A stretch of 64,000 bases of DNA from Mumia sp050632745 (GCF_050632745.1 NZ_JBODSD010000001.1:620001-684000); one strand, 5' to 3'; counted from the first letter of the stretch, positions 52,577 through 61,633 are shown. Translations and numbers: made by a program. The notes: generated from the sequence alone by a model not told the origin.

Positions 52577-53218
52577 GTGCCCACCACTGATCTCGGGACC
52601 TCCCCGCTCGTCGGCTTCGACCTGGACATGACGCTGATCGACTCTCGTCCCGGGATCAAGGCCGTCTACGACGAGCTCTCCGCGCGCACCGGCGCGGACA
52701 TCGACTCCGATCTCGTCGTGTCCCGGCTCGGACCTCCGGTGGAGATGGAGCTGGGCCACTGGTTCCCGCACGCCGACGTGCCGGCGATGGCCGATCTCTA
52801 CCGCTCGCTCTACCCCCAGATCGCGATCGAGCGCATCACCCTCCTTCCTGGCGCTGCCGAGGCCTTCGCCGCGGTCCGCGACCGCGGCGGTCGTGTCGCC
52901 GTGATCACGGCCAAGAACGCTCCTGACGCCGGCCGGCACCTGGACCACCTGGGGCTCCACGCGGACGAGGTGCGCGGGCGTGCCTGGCGTACGGGCAAGG
53001 CGGACGCGCTGCGCGAGCTCGGCGCGGTCGCGTACGTCGGTGACCACGTCCACGACATGGAGGCCGCCGTGCTCGCCGAGATCCCGGGCGTCGCGGTCAC
53101 GACCGGGCCGTCGAGCCCTGAGGAGCTGGAGGCCGCCGGCGCCGTCCGCGTGGTCACCTCGCTCGCCGAGATTCCCGGGGTCCTGGACGCGGTGTGGCCA
53201 CCCCGCGTCGTGGCCTAG
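52577..53218 (+). CDS. HAD family phosphatase (phosphoglycolate-phosphatase-like)
   Basis: A 213-residue HAD hydrolase. Motif I GFDLDMTLIDS gives the catalytic aspartates (about 14 and 16). VITAKNAP is motif II, the Lys of motif III lies in RTGKADAL, and YVGDHVHDMEAA is motif IV. A helical cap lies at about 25-90. Substrate unknown, resembling Gph/MupP-type enzymes. In M. tuberculosis a HAD gene is not immediately here as far as I recall, so this is a lineage addition to the cspB neighbourhood. Confidence 0.87.
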   Translation: MPTTDLGTSPLVGFDLDMTLIDSRPGIKAVYDELSARTGADIDSDLVVSRLGPPVEMELGHWFPHADVPAMADLYRSLYPQIAIERITLLPGAAEAFAAVRDRGGRVAVITAKNAPDAGRHLDHLGLHADEVRGRAWRTGKADALRELGAVAYVGDHVHDMEAAVLAEIPGVAVTTGPSSPEELEAAGAVRVVTSLAEIPGVLDAVWPPRVVA

Positions 53219-53274
53219 GCTTGGGCGTTGTCCCTGCGGCGAGCCGCCGCCCGCGACGAAGGTGAGGTCAAGCC

Positions 53275-53670
53275 GTGCCCGTTGGCAAGGTCAAGTGGTA
53301 CGACTCCGACAAGGGGTTCGGGTTCCTGAGCCGCGAGGGCGGTGAGGACGTCTTCGTGCGCGCGGACGCGCTGCCGGCGGGAGTGACCACGCTGAAGCCC
53401 GGCACGCGGGTCGAGTTCGGGATCGCGGCGGGCCGGCGGGGCGACCAGGCGCTCCAGGTGCGGGTGATGGACCCGACGCCGTCGGTCGCCAAGCAGCAGG
53501 CGAAGGCGCGCCGCAAGCCGCCGGAGGACATGGTGGTCATCGTCGAGGACACCATCCGCCTGCTCGACCAGGTCGAGGGCACCTTCCGTGCCGGACGCTT
53601 CCCCGAGGGCAGGACGGCCAAGCAGACGGCCGCCCTGCTGCGTGCGCTGGCCGACGAGCTCGCCCCCTGA
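53275..53670 (+). CDS. cspB: CspB-type cold-shock protein with C-terminal extension
   Basis: A 131-residue protein: a cold-shock domain (GKVKWYDSDKGFGFLS, DVFVRADAL, residues 1-66) followed by a charged linker and a helical tail (PPEDMVVIVEDTIRLLDQVEGTFRAG). It matches the length and layout of mycobacterial Rv0871. The tail is found only in actinobacterial members; its role is unknown. The GTG follows GAGGTCA. It is 53 bases ahead of the DUF3027 gene, a pairing kept in mycobacteria. Confidence 0.9.
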   Translation: MPVGKVKWYDSDKGFGFLSREGGEDVFVRADALPAGVTTLKPGTRVEFGIAAGRRGDQALQVRVMDPTPSVAKQQAKARRKPPEDMVVIVEDTIRLLDQVEGTFRAGRFPEGRTAKQTAALLRALADELAP

Positions 53671-53723
53671 CGGGGCGTGGACCCGGCCTGGTCGGGACTT
53701 GCCTCGTACGGAAGAATGGCCGC

Positions 53724-54539
53724 ATGCCTGCCTCCAGCCGTGCCACGAGCGTGCGAGCGACCTCCGGGCGCGCGCCCAAGCTGGACGCCGTCGCCGCGGC
53801 AGCGGTCGACGTCGCCCGTGCGGCGCTGGTCGACGAGGTGGGGGAGGAGCAGGTCGGTGAGCACCTCGGCGCACGGGCCGAGGGCGACCGGGTGGTGACC
53901 CACGTCTTCACGACGACCCTGCCCGGCTACCGAGGCTGGCACTGGTCGGTCACGGTTGCGCGCGCTCCGCGGCAGAAGAAGGTCACGGTCGACGAGGTCG
54001 TGCTCCTGCCGGGCGACGACGCGATCGTCTCGCCCGACTGGACGCCGTACAAGGACCGCGTGCGGTCCGGCGACATGAGCCCCGGCGACATGCTTCCTCC
54101 CGAGGAGGACGACCCGCGGCTGGCGCCGGCATGGTTCGTCGGCGACGACGCCGTCGACGCCGAGATCGATCCCACGTCCGTCCGTCCCGTGGCGGCCGAG
54201 GTCGGTCTGGGGCGCAACGAGGTCCTGTCGCTCTTCGGTCGGGACGCCGCCGCGCAGCGCTGGTACGACGGTGAGCGCGGCCCCGACACCCCGATGGCGC
54301 AGCAGGCTCCTGGCCGCTGCCGCACGTGCGGGTTCATGGTCTGGCTGTCTCCGCCGCTCGGCACGCTGTTCGGGGTCTGCGCCAACGCGATGGCCAACGA
54401 CGACGGGTCGGTGGTCTCCTTCGACCACGGGTGCGGCGCGCACTCCGAGGCGCGGGTGAAGCAGCCGTCGCGAGGCGTCTCCGCGCCGGTGCACGACACC
54501 GTCACGGTCGACGACGTCAGCGACGTCGAGCCCGTCTGA
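53724..54539 (+). CDS. DUF3027 family protein
   Basis: A 271-residue actinobacterial protein of unknown function. GYRGWHWSVTVARAP near residue 70 and DEVVLLPGDDAIVSPDWTPYKDRVRSGDMSPGD are family signatures. The C-terminal half contains CRTCGF, a later Cys and CGAH, a likely zinc ribbon. AAGAAT lies 6 bases before the ATG, a weaker form of the leaderless pattern. It follows cspB as in the Rv0871-Rv0877 region of M. tuberculosis. Confidence 0.87.
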   Translation: MPASSRATSVRATSGRAPKLDAVAAAAVDVARAALVDEVGEEQVGEHLGARAEGDRVVTHVFTTTLPGYRGWHWSVTVARAPRQKKVTVDEVVLLPGDDAIVSPDWTPYKDRVRSGDMSPGDMLPPEEDDPRLAPAWFVGDDAVDAEIDPTSVRPVAAEVGLGRNEVLSLFGRDAAAQRWYDGERGPDTPMAQQAPGRCRTCGFMVWLSPPLGTLFGVCANAMANDDGSVVSFDHGCGAHSEARVKQPSRGVSAPVHDTVTVDDVSDVEPV

Positions 54540-54627
54540 CGCCGCTCCGGCTCGGGGTCGTCGCCGCCGCTGTTCCTGGGTGACGCGCATCACCTCTGAT
54601 TAGTTGTGTTCGGCAAGCATTGGACAT

Positions 54628-54652
54628 ATAGTTGCATTGCAAAACCAACTAT
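54628..54652. promoter_or_regulatory. MarR-type operator upstream of marR-MFS operon
   Basis: ATAGTTG (54628-54634) and CAACTAT (54646-54652) are exact reverse complements with an 11-base spacer in an AT-rich patch; a further TAGTTG lies at 54601-54606. The right arm ends 17 bases before the start codon. Confidence 0.6.
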
Positions 54653-54669
54653 GCAAGGGATGAGTGCGC

Positions 54670-55170
54670 ATGCTCACCAAGGAGACCGCGGAGCGGATGG
54701 TCGGCGTCCTGGGCAAGCTCGGCCGGGCGCTCCGTTCGTCCAACCACCGCTGGGAACGCCTCGAGGTCGGTCTGCGACGCAACGACCTCACCGTGCTGCG
54801 CCGTCTGGAGCGCCACGGTGAGCAGCGGATGAGCGACCTCGCCGAGGCCCAGTGCGTCACCGCCTCGGTCATCAGCCGCCAGATCGCCAGCCTCGAGCAC
54901 GACGGGCTCGTGGAGCGGCGCTCCGACCCGGCAGACGCGCGGGTCGGACTGATCCGGCTCTCCGACGTCGGCCGCGAGCGGCTGGAAGCGGTCACCCGGC
55001 GCTACGCGGACGTGTTCCTTGCCATGTTCTCCGACTGGGACGACGTCGAGGCCTCACGCATGGCCGACCTGATCAGCGAGTTCGCAGACCGGGTCGCCTA
55101 CGAGCTCGACCAGCACGTCGACGCGCACGGACGGCCGGTCGCCGCGCCGGAGTCGCTCGTGGCGCCGTGA
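54670..55170 (+). CDS. MarR family transcriptional regulator
   Basis: A 166-residue winged-helix regulator: LRRNDLTVLRRLERHGEQRMSDLAEAQCVTASVISRQIASLEHDGLVERRSDPADARVGLIRLSDVG contains the HTH and the D-x-R wing motif. The ATG at 54670 is preferred over GTG 54664 because AAGGGA (54655-54660) is 9 bases away. It probably represses itself and the MFS gene 52 bases downstream through the operator overlapping its promoter. Confidence 0.92.
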   Translation: MLTKETAERMVGVLGKLGRALRSSNHRWERLEVGLRRNDLTVLRRLERHGEQRMSDLAEAQCVTASVISRQIASLEHDGLVERRSDPADARVGLIRLSDVGRERLEAVTRRYADVFLAMFSDWDDVEASRMADLISEFADRVAYELDQHVDAHGRPVAAPESLVAP

Positions 55171-55222
55171 GCGCCGTCCCCAGACCTGCACCACCTTCCG
55201 TACGACGAGAGGACCTCACCTC

Positions 55223-56794
55223 GTGACCACCGCTCCACCCCAGAGCTCGGAGGAGCTCGACCACCGCACGATCATGGAAGTGATGATCGGCGTCCTCGCC
55301 GCGCTCTTCACCGGCATGCTGAGCTCGACGATCGTCGCCAACGCCCTGCCGACGATCATCGGCGACCTCGACGGCACCCAGGCGCAGTACACGTGGGTCG
55401 TGACGACCTCGCTCCTGGCGATGACCGTCTCGACGCCGATCTGGGCGAAGCTGTCCGACCTGCTCAACAAGAAGCTGCTGATCCAGATCGCGATCATCAC
55501 CTTCGTCGTCGGGTCCGTGATGGCCGGCTTCTCGCCGAACGTCCCGACCCTGCTCGTCGCGCGCGGGCTGCAGGGTCTCGCGATGGGTGGCCTGACCGCG
55601 CTGGCGCAGGCGATCATCGGCTCGATCATCCCGCCGCGGGAGCGGGGTCGCTACAGCGGCTACATGGGTGGCGTGATGACGCTCGCGACCGTGAGCGGTC
55701 CCCTCGTCGGCGGCGTGATCGTCGACTCCGCCCTCGGCTGGCGCTGGACCTTCTTCGTCTGCGTGCCCTTCGCCGTCCTCAGCCTCTTCATGCTCCAGCG
55801 CTACCTCAAGCTCCCGACCCTCGTGAAGGACGTCAAGGTCGACTACGTCGGCGCCGTGCTGATCGCGATCGCGGCCAGCCTCCCGCTGCTGTGGGTGACC
55901 TTCGCCGGCGACTCGTTCGCGTGGGTGTCGTGGCAGAGCGCGCTGTTCGTCGGCGGCACGGTCATCGCGTCGATCGCGTTCGTCATGGTCGAGTCCAAGG
56001 TCGCCGAGCCGCTGGTGCCGCTGCGCGTGTTCCGGGACCGGACGACGGCCCTGGCGATCATCGCGAGCATCGCGGTCGGTATCGCGCTCTTCGGAAGCTC
56101 TGTCTTCCTCGGCCAGTACCTCCAGGTCGCACGCGGCTACACCCCCACCCAGGCCGGCCTGATCACGATCCCGATGATGATCGGCTCGCTCGTCGGCACG
56201 GTCGGCTCGGGCAACCTGATCGTCCGGTACGGCCGGTGGAAGGGCTTCCTGGTCGCCGGGGCCGCCCTGCTCATCGCGGGACTCGGGCTGCTCGGCAGCA
56301 TCGACCACGCGACGCCGCTGTGGCACCTGTGGATCTTCATGGTGATGATGGGCCTCGGCATGGGCATGCTCATGCAGAACCTCGTCCTCGCCGTCCAGAA
56401 CACCGTCGACATCACCGAGGTCGGGGCGACCTCCGGCGCCGTGGCGTTCTTCCGCTCGCTCGGCGGCGCGGTCGGTGTCTCGGTCCTCGGAGCGATCCTC
56501 GCCTCGAGCGTCACCGACAAGATCTCCAGCGGCCTGGTGAAGCTGGGCATCCCGGCGGGCGAGAGCGGCGGTGGCGGGACGCTCGACCTCGCGGGCATGC
56601 CGAAGCCGATCGCCGACCTGGTGCGCACCTCGTACGGTGACGCGACCGGCGAGATCTTCCTCGTTGCCGCGGCCGTCGCGGTGATCGCCCTCGTCGCGGT
56701 GATCTTCATCAAGGAGGTCCCGCTGCGGACGACGGTGCGCAAGCACGACGCCGACGAGAGCGACGAGCTCGCGGAGCCGGTCGGCGCGCGCTGA
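55223..56794 (+). CDS. MFS multidrug efflux transporter (DHA2/EmrB type, 14 helices)
   Basis: A 523-residue transporter with 14 predicted helices. LSSTIVANALPTIIGDLDG is the DHA2 motif D1, PIWAKLSDLLNKK is motif A and VSGPLVGGVIVDSALGWRWTFFVCVP is motif C of drug/H+ antiporters. It lies behind a MarR repressor, the usual arrangement for inducible drug export. The GTG start follows GAGAGGACCTC. A strong hairpin terminates the operon. Confidence 0.92.
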   Translation: MTTAPPQSSEELDHRTIMEVMIGVLAALFTGMLSSTIVANALPTIIGDLDGTQAQYTWVVTTSLLAMTVSTPIWAKLSDLLNKKLLIQIAIITFVVGSVMAGFSPNVPTLLVARGLQGLAMGGLTALAQAIIGSIIPPRERGRYSGYMGGVMTLATVSGPLVGGVIVDSALGWRWTFFVCVPFAVLSLFMLQRYLKLPTLVKDVKVDYVGAVLIAIAASLPLLWVTFAGDSFAWVSWQSALFVGGTVIASIAFVMVESKVAEPLVPLRVFRDRTTALAIIASIAVGIALFGSSVFLGQYLQVARGYTPTQAGLITIPMMIGSLVGTVGSGNLIVRYGRWKGFLVAGAALLIAGLGLLGSIDHATPLWHLWIFMVMMGLGMGMLMQNLVLAVQNTVDITEVGATSGAVAFFRSLGGAVGVSVLGAILASSVTDKISSGLVKLGIPAGESGGGGTLDLAGMPKPIADLVRTSYGDATGEIFLVAAAVAVIALVAVIFIKEVPLRTTVRKHDADESDELAEPVGAR

Positions 56795-56811
56795 CCGGAG
56801 CGGAGACGCAG

Positions 56812-56845
56812 CGAGGGGCCCTTCCCGATCGGGAAGGGCCCCTCG
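56812..56845 (+). terminator. hairpin terminator after the MFS gene
   Basis: Fifteen-base arms CGAGGGGCCCTTCCC and GGGAAGGGCCCCTCG pair perfectly around GATC, 18 bases past the stop. It can also end the convergent DUF2530 transcript. Confidence 0.9.
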
Positions 56846-56861
56846 TCGTACGCGGGTGGGC

Positions 56862-57416
56862 TCAGCGCGCGGACTCGGCCTCGTCGTCGTCGGACTCGAG
56901 GGCGGCCTTGCGGCGGCGGCAGTACTCGACGCCGAGGAGCCCGAGGCCGAAGCCCGCGAGGCAGGTCCACAGCCACCACACGTCGCCGTTGCGCTGCAGG
57001 GTGCCGAGGAACGGGAGCAGTGCGAGCAGCGCCGCGAGCCACACGATCGACCCGACGGTCATCGTGCGGATGCCGTCGATGTCGAGCGGCTTGGGGTCGG
57101 GGACCACGCGGTGGACGGTGCTGCCGATCTCGAGCTCGGTGACCTCGGGCCGGTCGAGCCCGTGGGTGCGGCGTCGAGGAGCCGCGGGCTCGGGTGCCAC
57201 CGCGTCGGTCGACGCCGGCTCGGGCTCGGGTGCGGCCGGGGGAGCGGGCTCGGGCGGGACGGGAGAGACGACCTGACCGGCGCGACGTCCGGTTGCGGGG
57301 CGCTCCTCGGGCACGGCACGATCTGCCTTGCGACTCCCGGCGCGACGGCTGTCACTGTGACCACGGCCACGCCTCGGGGTCGAGTCCGAAGTGAGCTTTC
57401 GCTTGCCTGCCGCCAC
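56862..57416 (-). CDS. DUF2530 family membrane protein
   Basis: A 184-residue protein: a Pro/Glu/Ala-rich N-terminal region (~1-100) followed by the DUF2530 core, PLDIDGIRTMTVGSIVWLAALLALLPFLG and WWLWTCLAGFGLGLLGVEYCRRRK, giving two membrane helices. Function unknown. The GTG at 57416 is preferred over the ATG at 57422, because TACTGT lies exactly 6 bases before the GTG but directly abuts the ATG. It is divergent from the purine permease. Resembles Rv0879c as I recall, with an unusual long N-terminal extension. Confidence 0.83.
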   Translation of the reverse strand: MAAGKRKLTSDSTPRRGRGHSDSRRAGSRKADRAVPEERPATGRRAGQVVSPVPPEPAPPAAPEPEPASTDAVAPEPAAPRRRTHGLDRPEVTELEIGSTVHRVVPDPKPLDIDGIRTMTVGSIVWLAALLALLPFLGTLQRNGDVWWLWTCLAGFGLGLLGVEYCRRRKAALESDDDEAESAR

Positions 57417-57428
57417 GCCCATACAGTA
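57417..57428 (-). promoter_or_regulatory. -10 box deciding the DUF2530 start
   Basis: Minus-strand TACTGT (57428 to 57423), 6-base gap to GTG 57416. Confidence 0.5.
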
Positions 57429-57471
57429 CTCCCCTGGGGGAACCGTCCTACTTCGTACCGTCAGGAGCCTC

Positions 57472-58923
57472 ATGTCCACCCAGACCGCAACCGGATCCTT
57501 GGACCGGTTCTTCAAGATCTCGCAACGAGGATCCAGTGTCGGCCGCGAGATCCGCGGTGGAGTCGTCACCTTCTTCACGATGGCCTACATCATCGTGCTG
57601 AACCCGATCATCATCGCCGGCGTGCAGGACGTGGACGGCAACTACCTCGGCGGCGGCTCCCAGGCCCAGGCGTTCGCCCTCGTCGCCGCTGGTACGGCGC
57701 TGGTCGCGGGCGTGATGAGCATCCTGATGGGCGCGGTGGCCAACTTCCCGCTCGCGATGGCGGCCGGGCTCGGCCTCAACGCCTTCGTCGCCTACTCGAT
57801 CGCCAGCCAGATGACGTGGGCCGACGCGATGGGCCTCGTGGTCCTCGAGGGCCTCATCATCCTGGTCCTCGTCCTCACCGGCTTCCGCAAGGCGGTCTTC
57901 GACGCGGTGCCGCTGCCGATCAAGACCGCGATCTCGGTCGGGATCGGGCTCTTCATCGCACTCGTCGGCCTCGTCAACGCCGGCGTCGTCCGGACCACGG
58001 GCAACGCCTCGCCTCCCATCGGGCTGGGCGTCGGGGGCAGCCTCTCGGGCTGGCCGGTCCTCGTCTTCTGCGTCGGGCTCGTCATCATGATCGCGCTGTA
58101 CGCCCGTGGTGTGCGCGGCGCGATCCTGCTCGGCATCATCGCGACGACCGTCATCGCCGTCGTCGTCGAGGCCATCACCGACACGGGCGCGTCCAACGGC
58201 GACCCGACGTCCAAGGGCTGGAACCTCAACGTCCCGAGCATCCCGGACTCGTTCGTGGACATGCCGGACTTCTCGCTGCTCGGCAACTTCTCGCTGCTCG
58301 GCTCGTTCGAGCAGGTCGGCGTCGTCACGACCGTGCTGTTCGTCTTCACCCTCCTCCTGGCGGACTTCTTCGACACGATGGGGACGATGACCGCGATCGG
58401 GGCCGAGGCCGGCCTCAACGACGAGGACGGCACCCCCGAGGGCGCGCAGCGGATCCTCATCGTCGACTCGCTGGGCGCGGTCGCCGGCGGTGCCGCGAGC
58501 GTCTCGAGCAACACCGCGTACGTCGAGTCGGCCTCGGGCGTCGGCGACGGCGCGCGCACCGGTCTGTCGGCGATCGTCACCGGCGTGCTGTTCCTGCTGG
58601 CGACGATCTTCTCGCCGGTGGTCGCGCACATCCCGAACGAGGCCGCGGTCCCGGCGCTCGTCCTCGTCGGCTTCCTGATGATGCAGCAGGTCATCGACAT
58701 CCCGTGGAAGGACATCGAGCTCGCGATCCCGGCGTTCCTCACGATCGCGCTGATGCCGTTCACCTACTCGATCAGCGTCGGCATCGGTGCGGGCTTCCTG
58801 TCGTACGTGGTCATCAAGGTGGCCCGCGGCAAGGCCCGCCAGGTGCACCCGTTGATGTGGGTGGTCGCCGCGATGTTCCTCGTCTACTTCGCGATCGACC
58901 CGATCACGCGCTGGGTCAGCTGA
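57472..58923 (+). CDS. NCS2 family purine permease (AzgA/PbuG-like)
   Basis: A 483-residue transporter with about 13 helices. REIRGGVVTFFTMAYIIVLNP, the family motif AAGLGLNAFVAYS, LLADFFDTMGTMTAIG with its substrate-contact residues, and SSNTAYVESASGVGDGARTGL mark the AzgA branch taking up hypoxanthine, guanine or adenine with protons. The ATG follows AGGAGCC. Divergent from the DUF2530 gene with a 55-base shared region. Confidence 0.92.
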   Translation: MSTQTATGSLDRFFKISQRGSSVGREIRGGVVTFFTMAYIIVLNPIIIAGVQDVDGNYLGGGSQAQAFALVAAGTALVAGVMSILMGAVANFPLAMAAGLGLNAFVAYSIASQMTWADAMGLVVLEGLIILVLVLTGFRKAVFDAVPLPIKTAISVGIGLFIALVGLVNAGVVRTTGNASPPIGLGVGGSLSGWPVLVFCVGLVIMIALYARGVRGAILLGIIATTVIAVVVEAITDTGASNGDPTSKGWNLNVPSIPDSFVDMPDFSLLGNFSLLGSFEQVGVVTTVLFVFTLLLADFFDTMGTMTAIGAEAGLNDEDGTPEGAQRILIVDSLGAVAGGAASVSSNTAYVESASGVGDGARTGLSAIVTGVLFLLATIFSPVVAHIPNEAAVPALVLVGFLMMQQVIDIPWKDIELAIPAFLTIALMPFTYSISVGIGAGFLSYVVIKVARGKARQVHPLMWVVAAMFLVYFAIDPITRWVS

Positions 58924-58934
58924 CCCTCGCCGGC

Positions 58935-58965
58935 CGGCGGCCCGTCCTCCGAGGCGGGCCCGCCG
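58935..58965 (+). terminator. imperfect hairpin after the permease gene
   Basis: CGGCGGCCCGTCCTC (58935-58949) pairs imperfectly with GAGGCGGGCCCGCCG (58951-58965), 12 bases past the stop. Two mismatches or bulges are needed. Confidence 0.35.
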
Positions 58966-58987
58966 AGCCGGGTGACCGGCGCCATTC

Positions 58988-59006
58988 GTTAACAGCTTTA
59001 ATTAAC
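58988..59006. promoter_or_regulatory. AT-rich inverted repeat, MarR operator candidate
   Basis: GTTAA (58988-58992) and TTAAC (59002-59006) flank CAGCTTTAA. The right part also contains TTTAATTAA. It sits 26-44 bases before the MarR start, in the most AT-rich patch of this region. Confidence 0.5.
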
Positions 59007-59019
59007 ACCGGCAACGACC

Positions 59020-59031
59020 TACCATGGTCGT
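59020..59031 (+). promoter_or_regulatory. -10 box of a leaderless promoter (marR)
   Basis: TACCAT at 59020-59025, 6-base gap to the ATG at 59032. Confidence 0.45.
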
Positions 59032-59445
59032 ATGCCTACCGACGCCCAGAAGCTCGCGACGTCGGTGGCCCGTCTCAACCGCCGGCTCCGTCAGGAGCGC
59101 CACTCCGACCTCACGCCCAACCAGATGAGCGTGCTCGGGACGTTGCGCAAGCACGGGCCGTTGACACCAGGAGCCATCGCCTCGCTCGAGCACGTCCAGC
59201 CCCCGTCCATCACCCGCACCGTCAACTGCCTCGTCGAGAAGGGGCTCGCCGACCGCGCGACGCACCCGTCCGACCGCCGCCAGGTCGTCGTCTCCATCAG
59301 CGACGACGGCATCGCGATCCTCGACGCCGAGCGTGCCCGCCGTGACTCGTGGCTCGCCTCCCGCCTCGCCGCCCTCACCACCGAGGAGCGCACCGTGCTC
59401 CGCGACGCCACCATGCTTCTCGAGAAGCTGGTGGTGAGCGAGTGA
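59032..59445 (+). CDS. MarR family transcriptional regulator (Rv0880-like)
   Basis: A 137-residue winged-helix regulator: LTPNQMSVLGTLRKHGPLTPGAIASLEHVQPPSITRTVNCLVEKGLADRATHPSDRRQVVVSISDDG, with the typical D-R-R wing. It is translationally coupled to an MFS exporter (GTGA). The AT-rich inverted repeat upstream is the likely operator. Position relative to DUF2530 and serC matches M. tuberculosis Rv0880 as I recall. Confidence 0.92.
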   Translation: MPTDAQKLATSVARLNRRLRQERHSDLTPNQMSVLGTLRKHGPLTPGAIASLEHVQPPSITRTVNCLVEKGLADRATHPSDRRQVVVSISDDGIAILDAERARRDSWLASRLAALTTEERTVLRDATMLLEKLVVSE

Positions 59446-60815
59446 GCCCCACCTTCCGCTCGCTCTCCGTCCGCAACTACCGCGTCTACGCCTCCGGGGC
59501 CCTCGTCTCCAACATCGGCACCTGGATGCAGCGCGTCGCCCAGGACTGGCTCGTGCTCGCCCTCACCGGCAGCGGTACGGCGCTCGGCATCACGACGGGC
59601 CTGCAGCTGCTCCCGGCGCTGCTGTTCTCCCCGCTCGCGGGCGTGGTCGCGGACCGCTTCCCCAAGCGCCGCGTCCTCATGGTCACGCAGGTCGCGATGG
59701 CGGTCCCCGCGGCCGTGCTCGGCGTCCTCGCGATCACGGGCGTCGCTCAGGCGTGGCACGTCTACGTCCTGGCCTTCCTCTTCGGTGTCGGCACGGCCTT
59801 CGACGCTCCGGCGCGACAGTCCTTCGTCGTCGAGATGGTCGGCAAGGAGGACCTCGCCAACGCGGTCGGCCTCAACAGCGCCTCGTTCAACTCCGGCCGG
59901 ATGATCGGCCCGGCGGTCGCGGGCGTGATGATCGCCGCGCTCGGCTCGGGCGTCGTCGCGACCGGCTGGGTGATCCTCCTCAACGCCGTCAGCTACTTCG
60001 CGGTGTTCATGTCGCTGGTGGCGCTGCGGGTCAGGGAGCTGCGTCCGGCCACACCGGCCTCGCGCGGCAAGGGCGCGGTCCGTGCCGGTGTCCGCTACGT
60101 CCGCTCCCGCCCGGACCTCGTCCTCATCCTGACCACGGTGTTCTTCGTGGGCACGTTCGGGATGAACTTCCAGATGACGTCCGCGCTGATGGCCACCGAG
60201 GTCTTCGGCAAGGGCGCGACGGAGTACGGCATCCTCGGCTCGGTGATGGCGATCGGCTCGCTCGCCGGCGCCCTGCTCGCCGCGCGGCGCGAGCGGCCCA
60301 CGCGTCGCCTCGTCGTCGGTGCCGCGATGGTCTTCGTGACCGTCGAGGTGGCCTCCGGGCTGATGCCGACCTACCTCGCGTTCGCGATCGTGCTCCCGCT
60401 GCTCGGTCTGAGCGCGCTGACGATGATCACCGCCGCCAACGCCTACATCCAGCTGACCGTGACCCCGCAGATGCGCGGGCGGGTCGCCGCGCTCTACCTG
60501 ATGGTGTTCATGGGCGGGACGCCGCTCGGTGCCCCGGTGATCGGGTGGATCGGCGAGACCTTCGGCGCCCGGTGGACCCTGATCCTCGGCGGCGTCGTCG
60601 CCGGCGCCGGCATCGTGTCCGCCACGGCGTTCTACCTCCTGCGGGCGGGGCTGCACCTGCAGCTCGACCTGCGTCGACGCCCGCGGCTCGCGGTCGTCCC
60701 GCGCGATCCTCGCGCCGCGGTCCGGACGACCGACGCGGTGGAGGCGCTCGACGAGGCGGGTCGCCTGGACGCCGGGGAGGCCGGCGCTCCCGCCGTGGCG
60801 CGGGCAGAGGCTTGA
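59442..60815 (+). CDS. MFS transporter (MFS_3, EntS-like)
   Basis: A 457-residue, 12-helix transporter: FRSLSVRNYRVYASGALVSNIGTWMQRVAQDWLVL, FSPLAGVVADRFPKRRVLM (motif A) and RGRVAALYLMVFMGGTPLG are typical of the MFS_3 group that includes siderophore and macrolide exporters. The substrate is not known. About 45 polar residues form the C-terminus. Coupled to marR by GTGA, so probably induced by a ligand of that regulator. Confidence 0.9.
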   Translation: MSPTFRSLSVRNYRVYASGALVSNIGTWMQRVAQDWLVLALTGSGTALGITTGLQLLPALLFSPLAGVVADRFPKRRVLMVTQVAMAVPAAVLGVLAITGVAQAWHVYVLAFLFGVGTAFDAPARQSFVVEMVGKEDLANAVGLNSASFNSGRMIGPAVAGVMIAALGSGVVATGWVILLNAVSYFAVFMSLVALRVRELRPATPASRGKGAVRAGVRYVRSRPDLVLILTTVFFVGTFGMNFQMTSALMATEVFGKGATEYGILGSVMAIGSLAGALLAARRERPTRRLVVGAAMVFVTVEVASGLMPTYLAFAIVLPLLGLSALTMITAANAYIQLTVTPQMRGRVAALYLMVFMGGTPLGAPVIGWIGETFGARWTLILGGVVAGAGIVSATAFYLLRAGLHLQLDLRRRPRLAVVPRDPRAAVRTTDAVEALDEAGRLDAGEAGAPAVARAEA

Positions 60816-60868
60816 CCAGCACGCGAGAAACCCTGGTCCCGGCCGGCGAGCGTGGCACGCTGGGAGGC

Positions 60869-61633
60869 ATGGCGCCGACCGATGTCGAGAACCGGCTCCC
60901 GTGGGACCTCTACCTCGCGGTCATCCGCACGGAGGTGGACAGGATGCTCGAGGTCGCCGACGACCTCGACGCGGCGGTCCCGAGCTGTCCCGGCTGGACG
61001 GTGCGCGACCTGCTCGAGCACGTCGCACGGGTCTTCCGGCACAAGGTCGAGTCGATGCGGACCGCGAGCGAGCCCCCGTGGCCGATCAGCGGGCTGGACA
61101 CCACCGACGTACGCCGCCTGCTGACCGAGGAGGCCGCGACGCTGCTCGCCGAGCTCCAGCAGCGCGGCCCGCGGCAGGTCCGCTACACGTGGAACCCCGA
61201 CGACCAGTCCAACGGTTTTTGGTTCCGGCGGATGGCCCTGGAGGCGACCATGCACCGCGTCGACGCGGAGCAGGCCGTGGACGCCCCTGTCACGCGGGTG
61301 GAGGACGAGGTGGCGCTCGACGGCATCGACGAGTTCCTGACCGTCCTCGTCGGCGGCCCGTGGTGGGACGAGGAGGACGAGACGGCGTACCCGGTCGACG
61401 CGGTGGTGCGGGTGCGTGCCACCGGTGGGCGGGAGTGGACGCTCGACATGTCCCGGACGGAGGTGCGCGTTACCCGTGGGGAGGAGGGCGTCGCCGAGCT
61501 CACCTTGGACGGTGACCCGCACGACCTCTACCTCTGGCTGTGGGGCCGCGGCCCGGCGACGGGGCTGGTCCTGGACGGGCGCAAGGAGCTCGTCGAGGAG
61601 CTGGCAGGACGCTTCGCCGAAGCCGGCGCCTGA
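60869..61633 (+). CDS. maleylpyruvate-isomerase-like mycothiol-dependent protein
   Basis: A 254-residue protein with an N-terminal DinB-like helical domain (VPSCPGWTVRDLLEHVARVFRHK, conserved Pro-Gly-Trp-x-Val and His) and a C-terminal MDMPI_C domain (DVVVRVRATGGREWTLDM... DPHDLYLWLWGR). Mycothiol S-transferases have this layout; the substrate is unknown. The ATG follows GGGAGGC and a CACGCT word. It is the second such protein in the window besides the one at 35.6 kb. Confidence 0.85.
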   Translation: MAPTDVENRLPWDLYLAVIRTEVDRMLEVADDLDAAVPSCPGWTVRDLLEHVARVFRHKVESMRTASEPPWPISGLDTTDVRRLLTEEAATLLAELQQRGPRQVRYTWNPDDQSNGFWFRRMALEATMHRVDAEQAVDAPVTRVEDEVALDGIDEFLTVLVGGPWWDEEDETAYPVDAVVRVRATGGREWTLDMSRTEVRVTRGEEGVAELTLDGDPHDLYLWLWGRGPATGLVLDGRKELVEELAGRFAEAGA

